Origin: Rhizaria sp. SCN 62-66
Taxonomy: Eukaryota; Rhizaria, unplaced
NCBI GenBank assembly: GCA_001724265.1
Contig: MEDY01000073.1
Location: forward strand, 62,001 to 126,000
Direction: 5' to 3'
Length of the DNA: 64,000 bases
Part shown: positions 52,626 to 62,400 of the stretch, in pieces
How the letters are laid out: every line of letters begins with the position of its first letter
How positions within the stretch are numbered: position 1 is the first letter of the stretch
The notes under the pieces: generated by a model
Seen by the model: only the letters and a program-made list of their open reading frames with translations
What the model was told of the DNA's origin: nothing
Database searches by the model: none
Translations under genes and position numbers: made by a program

Positions 52626-53464
52626 GGTTCAGGGATGTGTGAATTGCAGCTTGGGCTTGATCGATCTTCTGAGCGTTTGAGTGAGGTTGTTTTTCTACGA
52701 AAAAAAGGCGCATCATTTGCAAGATACATGTCAGAATTATCACAACATAGTTTGACGCTACCATGAGCTACAGATAACCCGACTAAACGCCGTATGCCGA
52801 TCAGTATAGCGCATATAATATGGATTCAAGCAGGGTGTCGCCCAAGTGCTGATACGCTGACACAGCCCACCACACAAACATGCAAACAACAAAGCAACTG
52901 CTCCATCGACCAGAATGATAATCGTAGAATCAATTGATGTATTGAGCCAAAAAGGAATTGGTGTGCACAGTTTTACAATATAGAGTTAAAGTCCACTAAC
53001 GAGGTTACGGCGTTTAAAAACAAAACAATTGCTACTTTGAGGGGTGACGCTGTGTTACACGTTTGTTCACATTAAAAATCAAGTTGTTGCGTAACGAAAG
53101 GAGCAGAAAAAAAACAACAAATACAGAGTAGAGATTAAAAAATAAGAGGACTATGACCAAAAACACACAATAACAAGCGTATCAACAGATGATAAGAGAT
53201 CTGGGGAACTTAAATCAGACAGTCATGTCGAAACATGTGTCCATGCGCTAAATTGACTCGCTTGCTGCGTTTTGTGCGTGCAAAAAACAAACACATGCAT
53301 CGTACAAGATTTTAAGCGCGTTGTAGCATTGATATTGGCGAATGAATGAGTGCTAGACAATGTTCACATGAGTCGAGCAATCATAAACAAATACGTCTCG
53401 ACATCGAAGCGTGGGTGCGCACTCAACTGCAACACTTACGTGCCACAGAGAAGCAGGCGCCGTC
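52626..53464. other. AT-rich intergenic region
   Basis: About 840 bp between two minus-strand genes. It should hold the promoter of the FGDF gene and the 3' end of the giant globin gene. An A-rich run lies near 53106-53130. No gene was recognised. Confidence 0.5.
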
Positions 53465-56400
53465 TCACGCGATGGGATCGATACGTTCGGCAATGCGGGC
53501 GTCAGGCACGCCGAGCGCGCGCAGCGCGTGGCGCACATAGCCCACGACGTCGGCGGGGCCGGCGACGAAGACGAACTGGCCGTCCCACACCGCGTGCAAC
53601 TGCGAGCCAGCGGGCTCGCGCGGCAGCTCAGCGCCCCCCGCGCGCGCGTTGGCGGGCGTAACGCCAATGAAGCTCAACGGGTTCGAGTCGGGCGCGAGCG
53701 TGGGCAGCGCTGACAGCAGCGCGGCCGCGGTGGGCAGGCCCGCCAGCGCGCGCGGCTGCGCCATGTGTCCGCGCAGCAGCTCGCGGTGCGTGACGAGCGC
53801 CAGCGCGGCCTCGGCGTCGCTGAGTGCGGACGCGGGGATGTCGGCCGTAACGCCCGCCTCGGCCGCGTCTTGCAGCGCCATCGCGGCGACCGCGGGCAGC
53901 TGCAGCGGCGCCACCTCGGCGTCGGGAGCGGGCGGCGTCATCTGGCGCCCGTTGCTCAGCGCAACGGGCATCACAGTGGCGGTGCCGGTGGCGTTCAGCA
54001 GCGGCATGAGTGACACCGCGACGCTGGCGGGCGGCATCAGCGGCGTATATGCGTTGTTGCGCGCGACAGAGCCCGGCAGCGCGGCGGGACGCAGCACCTC
54101 CATGTCCTTGAGGTGCGAGCCGAACGACAGCGGCAGCATGTAGTCCATGTGCAGGCACGCCACGGCACACGCATGTAGGGCCACGCCGTGGGCCGAGGTG
54201 CCGCTGCCGGCGCCGCGCCCGAGACCCGGCAGCGGGTGTTTTTCGCGCGCAAGGTTGAGCGACGACAGGAAGCTCGCCACGCCCAGCGCTGCCGTCGTGC
54301 CGCAAGTGATCGTGAGCAGACGCGCGGGCAGCGCCAGCAGCGGCGGCAGCTGACGCAGCAGCAGGGGCGCAGCGGAGGCACGCGCCGCGGCGGCTGCGGC
54401 GGACGTGGAGAGAGCCGACGGCAGCACGGGCGAGTAGGCCTCGCCCAGCAGGTCGTGCTCGACGCCGACGGCACAGCCCACCGTCAGCGGCAACGGCAGC
54501 GGGGTGTTGGAGCGCATCGCACCGCCAGCGAAGGCGAAGTGCGTGCCCAGCCACGCCGCGGCCGGGATCGCGGCTACGAAAGTAAGCGGCGCGTTGGCCG
54601 ACATGAAGCGCGTCTGGCGCGCCGCGCGCTGCATCTGCGCAGCGGCGACGACGGGCGAGGTGACGCCCGTCGCGGCCGACGCGGGGCCGGCGCGGAAACT
54701 CGCGTTGATCCCGGCCGATGAGGCCAGACGCTCGAACTTGCCCGACGCGCGCGGCTGCATCACCTTCTCGAACTTGACTGCCGCGGTCTCGCCCGCTGAG
54801 CCTGTTGTGCCGGAGTTCGAGGCTGACGACGTCGACGCCGTTGTGGAACCGCCGGCAGCGCCGTCGCCCTTGCTGTTGCGCGCGCCGCCCGCGGGGAACG
54901 GGCTGCCTGAGCGGCGCATCGGCGGGCTGGGCGGGCGTACGCCGGACTTGCCGCCTTCGCCGGCCTCGCCGTCGTCGTCCACAAAGGACTTGCGCGCGCC
55001 GGGCGTGCGCGTCGGGGCATCGCGCACACTGTCGTCATCCGAGCCATCTTCATCGTCGCTGCCTGCGGGCGTGGGGTGCTCCATGTCCGCGCGCAGCTCG
55101 CCGTTCTGCGAGATGATGTTCACGGCGCCGTCGCCCAGGATGCTCACGCGCTTGCTCAGCTTCACCGCAGCGCGGTTTACCGCGGGCGGTGAGAAGACGA
55201 GCAGTGCGGTCATCTGCTGGCGCAGCGGCGCAGCGCCACCAGCGCCACGCATGATGGCGCCCGCGTGGGCCTGCACCACGGGCGGGGGGCCCATGGCCGC
55301 CGCCGCCGCCGCAGCGGTCGCCGCGGAGGAGCGGCTGCCGCGCGGCGACGCGCCGGGCAAGGTCGCGGCCGCGGGCGACGACATGCTCAGAGCGGGCCGC
55401 AGCGAGAGTTGGGTGAGAGCAAAGGCGCTGAGCAAGGTTTGCTGCGGCGCAACCTCTGAGCCAGGGGCCGCGAATGCGGTCGCCAGGTGGTGTCCCGAAG
55501 CCGTGACCGAGGTGACCTGAGAGCGCAGCGGCGACGAGGAGCCGGGCAGCGCGAGCGAGACCTGTGGCGGGGAGAAGAGGCGAATGAGCGTGGCCAGATC
55601 CATTGGCTGCGAGGAGCCGTTGGGCGACGGCGCCTTGGTGCGCAGGGCCGTGTTGAGGCACGAACGCGGAATCTCAAGGCGCACGAGCACGTACTCGTCG
55701 CTCTCGGCCGTCTGGTCAATACAGCGCGCCGTGCAGAAGACGAGCGAGCCCGCGGGCAGCGTGGCGCTGCGCAGCGGCGAGAAGAAAAGCGACGACGCCG
55801 CCGAGTTGGCGTGGATCGACGCGACGTTGGTGAGTGCGGCGCGGCGCTCGGCGGACGCCGTCGCCGTCTGTGCGTGCGAGGGCTGCGGGAAGCGGTCCAG
55901 GAAGAGCGAGAGACGCTGGCCGTGGACGTGCGAAAGGCGCGAGAAAGAGGTCATGTGGTATGTGACGTAGCGCATGAACCACGACCACGACTCGCGCGCG
56001 AAGAGCCACTCAGGGTCGACTTCCTTGATGGCCTTGCGGATCCACGGGAAAACGTGGTAAGAGCACAACCAGAAGAGCGCGTCCGCGTCCTTGCGCGTCC
56101 ACGCCGTGCCCAGCACGGCCGACAGCGACGCGGACATACACGAGAGCAGCCACGTGCCAAACGACTCGTCACGCGTCGCAGAGATCACGCGACGACGGCG
56201 CTGCTTGAGCAAGTCTTGGTGCTCCACCGACGCCTCGGCAGCGCGCTCCACGTTCGCGTCGAGGATGCGGCGCGAGCGTGCCTCAGACCAACCGTCGGGC
56301 GCGGCGGGGCTACTGCCGTTGCGCTGGGGCGCGTTGGCCGAGGGCGAGCTCGGCTCGGCGGCCTCATCTTCGGCGCGCTCGTCGAAGACAGCGGCGGCCG

Positions 56401-59400
56401 CAGCCATCGCGGCTTCTTCCTCCTCCTCGAGCATGACGCGTGCGGCCTTAAGTCCGTCTAGCACGGCGGCGGCGGCGACGGCCGAGACCTCGGCGCCGGC
56501 AAAGCTGCGGCCGTCGATAAAGAGCTCCCTGGGCGCGCGGTGCGTGGGCTCCATGACCAGCAGCTCGGGGTCGAACTGGTAGCCAGCGAGGCGCTCCGCG
56601 ATCGCCTGCACGCGCGCACGCGCTTGGTGGGCGTTGCTGGTGTCACCCATCATGACGGTGTAGAGCACGGCCTCCCAAAGGAGCTCCAGCTGCGTGTGCA
56701 CGTGCATCGGGCCCAGCTTCTGCAGACCCGCGCGGCGGTTCGTCATGATCTCGGGCGACATCTCACACAGCGACGATGGCACCAGCGGCAGGTTCGTGAA
56801 GAAGGACGTCACCGCGGGCGCCGCCATCGGGTGGTCACCGCTCGCCGTGCCGGGCTTCACGACGTCCTCTTCCTCCTCCTCCTCCTCGGGCTTGTCCTCG
56901 CCGTCGTCCTCGACCTCGGCCGTGCTGGGCGACATCAGCGAGCCTCCCGGCGTGGTGCCGCGCGAGTCGTTGACGTGCGAGATCACCGGCGCGGCCAGCG
57001 GCGGCAGCGACTTAAGCGCGCTCTCGCCGGGACGGCGCCCGCCGGGGCGCTGGTTGCGCGCGGCTGCGGCAGCCTCTTCGGCGCGCTCCTTCTCGCGCTC
57101 ACGCTCGCGCTCAGACTTGCTGCTGCGCTCACGGTCACGGTCACGGTCACGGGAGCGGTCATCGCGGCCACCACGGCGGTCGCTACGGCGGTCGCGGTCC
57201 CGGTCGCCGCCGCGGCGAGCGCGGCGGTCGTCGTAGTCGTCCTCGCTCGACTCGGAGTCTGACGAGTCGTCGTCGTAGCGGCGCCGCGAGTGGCGCGAGC
57301 GGTCCTTGCCCCGACGATCACGGTCACGGCGGCTCTTCTTGCCGTCGCGGTCGCGGCGGTCGCCACGGTCCTTCATGCCGCCGCGGAGTGCGGGACCGGC
57401 GAGCGCGGCGGCCGCGTTAGCAGCCTCAGCGGCGGCCTTGGCAGCGCGCGCGGCACGGGCCTCGGCGTTGCGCGCCGCGGCGGGAACGGACGCGAGCGTA
57501 CCATTGTCGCTGATGCCGACGTCCTTGGGGAAGCACGTCACCACCATCATCGTGAAGAGCAGTTGCGTGAGTGTACCCTTCGGGAACTGCGCGGGAATCA
57601 TCGGCATCACGGTTGAATCCGCAGCCGTGGTCACAGGGGCGTTCTGAGCAGCGGTGCCGTCCGCAGCAGGGGCCGCAGCGTCTTCAGCGCCCTGTACCTT
57701 TGCCTCAGCGTCGCCAGTCTTAGCCTCGTCAGCAGCCTCAGTCTTGGCGCTAGCCTTGCCGGGAGCAGCGGCAGCGGCCTTAAGCAGCATGTTGAAAAGT
57801 ACGCCAAGACTTGCGACCTCGAGGTCAGACTCCCCTTCGCCGCCAGCAACGGCACCCGCAGTGATGCACCCGCCCGCGGCGAGCGAGAGCATCATTACGG
57901 CAGGGCCCTCGACGGGCGCGCGCAAGTGCAGCTGCGTGAGCGAGGTGTGGTGCACGAAGGGCACAAGTTGCGACGCCAGCAGGTCGCGCGCGAGCGCACG
58001 CTGGTTCGACACCGACAGCGGCATCATGGTCGGGATGTGAAGGTACGTCAGCGCGGGCGCGGGCAGGATCGCGGGGAATGTGTTGCGCATGGCGCGGCGC
58101 AGCGTGGTGCACGAAGAGGCCATCCGGATGGCCTCATCCTCGGCACTGATGTGCGCGGCGATGACGTTGACGGCACGCTGCACGACCCAGACCCACGCCC
58201 AGAGGGCGCGGTTGGAGGCCATGAGCAAGCCCTGCTCGCCCAGCGTCTCGAGTGTCTGCGCGATCGTGTCCAGGAAGGCGTCGGCGAGGTGGAAGAGGTC
58301 CGCCAACGTAAGCGCGTAGTCCGCCATGAGCCCGCGGTACAGGGTAATCAGCGTCGCGTGCACGATGTCGGCGTTGAGGCCGTCGATCTCCACCGGAGTT
58401 ACGTCCATCACGCTCGGCGCGTTGAGCCACGACCACTTGCGTCCCGCCGCGGGCTCGGTGGGACGGCCGCCCACTGCCATCGCAGCGGCAGCGGCAGCGG
58501 CGTCGTCCTTGGCACGCTGCGCAGCGGGCACGGGCGGGACGCTGTGGCGCGTAAGGCCCGCGCTGGCGATTTGCGCCGCGCTGTGGGCGACAAAGCCCCA
58601 GAGCCGGCCGATCACGGTCTGCGAGTCGCGCACCAGCATCGCCAGCGTGCGGTCCTTGTCGGCCTGCGTCACGGCGGCCAGCTTCTGCGCAGCAGACGCG
58701 GCGACGGCCGTCTTGGTCGCCAGGTGCTGCGTCGAGATGGTCTTGGCGTGCGCGGCGGCCATCGATGCCGTCATCGCGGCGTCGACAATACCGGGCGAGC
58801 CAGGCAAGGCGAGGTCCTGCTGGTGCTTCTCGCGCAGCGCCTGTTCGTGCGCGTACGCGTTGGCGGCTGCTGCAGCGGCCGCAGTGGCCTCGGCAGTAGC
58901 CTTCTCGGCGGCCTCAATCTGCAGCACCTTGCCTGCGCGCACGGCAGTCTCCGCGGCCTTCTCGAAGGCCGGACGCACGGCGTTGCATCGCAGCTCAGCG
59001 TTCTCGATGATCTTGCGCACGTGCTTGGGCAGCTGCGCCTCGAGCGAGTGCCACGACTGCGTAACTTGGTTGACGAGCGCGTCGCGCGCGCGCTGGCGCG
59101 TGACGGAGTGGTCTTGCTCCTGCATGCCTTCGATCATGCATACAATGATGAAGTCGAACACCCACTGCATGGCGTTGGCGTGGTCGGGGTGCCACCCCTC
59201 GTAGGCCTTGCTCACAGTCTCCAGAAACAGCACGCTGTGCAGCTCGAACGACTCAGGCGGCGCGTTGTACGCGACGTGGCGCTTGCCGATCTCGCGCAGG
59301 TGGCGCACCAGTCCTGCCGGGTCCGTTGGCAGGCGCTCGATGACGTCGCCGACCGTCGCCATAAATGACGCCTGCACGGCCTCCATGTCTGAGTGACGGA

Positions 59401-62400
59401 ACAGTCCGGCGACCTCGGGCGAGAGACGGAACATCTGCGTGTAGAAGGCCTTCGATGTGATTTTGGCCTTGCGCGAGATGCGCTGCCATACGTCCTTAGC
59501 CAGCTCCATGCGGCGCTGGAAAGGGCGGTCCATGTGGCTGGCGTCATGCGTCCCGTCGGCGTCGGCCAGCGACTGGTTCGGCATCAGCGATGCCGCCGCA
59601 ATGAGGCGCGACGCGTACGCGCGGTGAAACGCGGCCAGACGCGGCGCCATGGCGGACGGCGGCGTATCCTCAACGTCGTCGAAGGACGCGCTAGGGCCGT
59701 GGCCCTGATGCACGCCACGCATGTGCTCGAACAGCTTCGCCTGGCGACGCGAGCGGTGGAAGCGCAGCGTCCAGTCACCGTTGTAGCAGTACGCCTGCGG
59801 GCCCTCCTGCAGCTCAGACGCTGGCAGCGGGCCGCCGATGCCGCCGGGACCGGAGCCCACAGAGCCGAGCAGGTGGTGCGCAGCGCCAGGGGCGCCGGGC
59901 TGGCCGGGGGCGCCGGGCTGCTGACCGTCCTTGCCCTGCTGCGCGGCATCCTTGCCCTGTTGGGCGGCGGCATCTTTGCCGTCTTTGCCCTTGCCATCCT
60001 TATTGTCAGCAGCGGCGGCGCCAGTGGCGGGCGCGTCAGCCAACTCGTCGAGGTTGTCGATACCGTTAAGCGCATTAGCGGCGGCCTCGGCCAGCGCGGC
60101 CTGCTTAGCGCGCTCCTCGGCGCGGCGGCGCTGCTTGGCGCGCGTGGCGTAGAGCTGCTTCACTGAGCCGACCAGCGCGGCCTCGAAGCTCTGGAAGAAG
60201 CTGAGGCGCACGGCGTAGCGCAGGTGCGACACACCGAGCTTGGCAAGGTACTCTTCGAGTCCAAGGCGCGCGTACAGCGTCGCCATCGACTCGTGCAGCG
60301 GCGTGCGGAGCTTGACACCCATCACGGTCGCGATCTGCGCCGGCAGCCCGTCATCGGGCGACGCGTGCGGTGCAGCGCTCGAGCCGGGCGTCGCAATCGA
60401 CGCCAGCGACGGCCGTCCGCTTTGCGCGCTGGACGCCGCGGGCGCAGCCTCGGGGGCGGCGGGAGTGGCGGGCGTCACGGGGGCTGCAGCGGACTTGCTG
60501 CGGCCCTTGCTGTTCTCACGGCCGTCCTTGCTCTCGTCGCCGAGCTTGCCCGACGTGGCAGCGCCGCGGCCGCGGCCCTTGTCCGAGCTGCCGGTGCGCT
60601 CGTCAGCGAGGTTGCGCGTCGTGCCCGTGCGGCGGCCGTGCGTGACGACATCAGGACCACGGTCCTTTCTACTCTTGCTGCCACTGGCGCCAGAGTTGTT
60701 GACGGCGGCGGCGAAGCCCTCGGGGCGCGCGCAGAACTCGCTAGCAATGAGGTCGTCGACGTTGCGCTGGGTGATGTCCATCATCTCGCGCACGACGAAC
60801 TCGACGGCGTTGACGATGACTTGCGTGTGGGAGTCCAGGCGACGGCCAGCGAAGAGCGCTAGCGTGCGCTTGTCGAGCAGGAAGAGACGGCGTAGCAACA
60901 TGTGGTTCACAGTCGACTGCAACGTCTTGCGCGATTCAGAGTCGGCGTTGTTGTTAGTATTGTTTCCGCGGTTGTTGCCCGCCGTCGCGCGCTGCACTTC
61001 CGCGTTGGCGCCACTGCCGGGCGGCCCCTGGTCGGAGCGCGCAGCGGCCTGCTGCGCAGTGACGGTAGACAGGTGCTTGGCAAAGGCCAGAATCGCGGGG
61101 AAATCCTTGGCGGCCTTGGCGATGACAGCAGTGGGCAGCACAGACCACGCGGCGGAGTGCTTAAGGTCGTGCTTGGCCGACTGCGCGAGACCGAGGCGCG
61201 CGACGGCAGAGCGCGAGTGCGTGCCCGACCGATCGTCCTCTTCGTCGCTCTCGTCCGAGTCCTCCAGCACGACGGTCGACGACCAGTCGCGCCAGATCTG
61301 GTCCAGGTACTCGCTGCGCAGCGCGTGGCTCCACCCGGACTGCACGTCCTCGTCCAGACCGACCCAGTTGGTCGCCGTCACACCGGGCGCCAGCGGCGCC
61401 AACGGAGATGTCGCAGACGCCAGACGCTTGAACGGGCAGCCACCGGACCCCATCGCGACGCCCTCGCTCGCCGCAGCGGCCGCAGCCGCCGCGGGGGCGG
61501 AGGGCGCCGCGTCGCGACCGAGCTTCTTGGTGCCAAGACCGGGAGACAGCGGCGTGGCGGACACGTTCGCGGCGGATGCACTCGCGGCGGGAGGCGCGTC
61601 GTCGGCCTCGACGGGCGCAACGCGGCGCTCGGGCGACAGCGCGCGCGCGACGACGCTGCCCGACGCGAGCGTCGCGTGCACCGTCGTCAGCGCGGGGCCC
61701 GCGCCGCCGAGGCCCGCGGGCGCGAGAAGGGGTGCCGACGCAGCGATCGTCGCGGCGATTGCGGCCACGGGCGCGGTGCCCAACAGCGCCGCGCGCGCCT
61801 TCGCGAGCTGGCGCACTCGGGACGACAACGACGAAGACGACGCAGACGCCGCACTAGGGGCAGCGCCGAGCTTGCCGCCCAGCAGCGCCGCATCCAGGTG
61901 AGCGAGGTTCGCAGACACGGTGCCGGTGCCGCTGTGCAGCGCAGTGAGGAGACGCGAGCGCTGCTGCGCCAGCGGTGTTGCAGCCGCGGGCGTGGCGGTC
62001 TCGTCGGGGACGTTGGGCGTGGCTTCACCAGCTAGGGACTCGACGGCGGTCGCATTGCCACCGGCCGCGGCAGTCGCAGCGGCTGCAGCCGCGTTGGCGG
62101 CGTGCGAGCCGAGCACGACAACCGCGGCCATGATGTGTGGCGGCAGCGCGTTGGTGGGCACTCTCGCGGACATGTCGCACGCCAGCGCCGAGGCGGGCGT
62201 CGTGGCGTGTGAGGAGCGCGAGTGTGCTGACTTGAGCATCGTCGCAAAAGACGCCGCCCCGCCAGCCGGAGGAGAGCTCGACAAGCGGCTGATGCTGTTG
62301 GCGTGCGAGCTAGCGCTGGTGAAGGAACTGTTCGAGTCTTGGCGGTGGAACGCGGAGCCGGTGCCGATGTCCACGGTGCCGAAGCCAATGCGCGCGCCGC

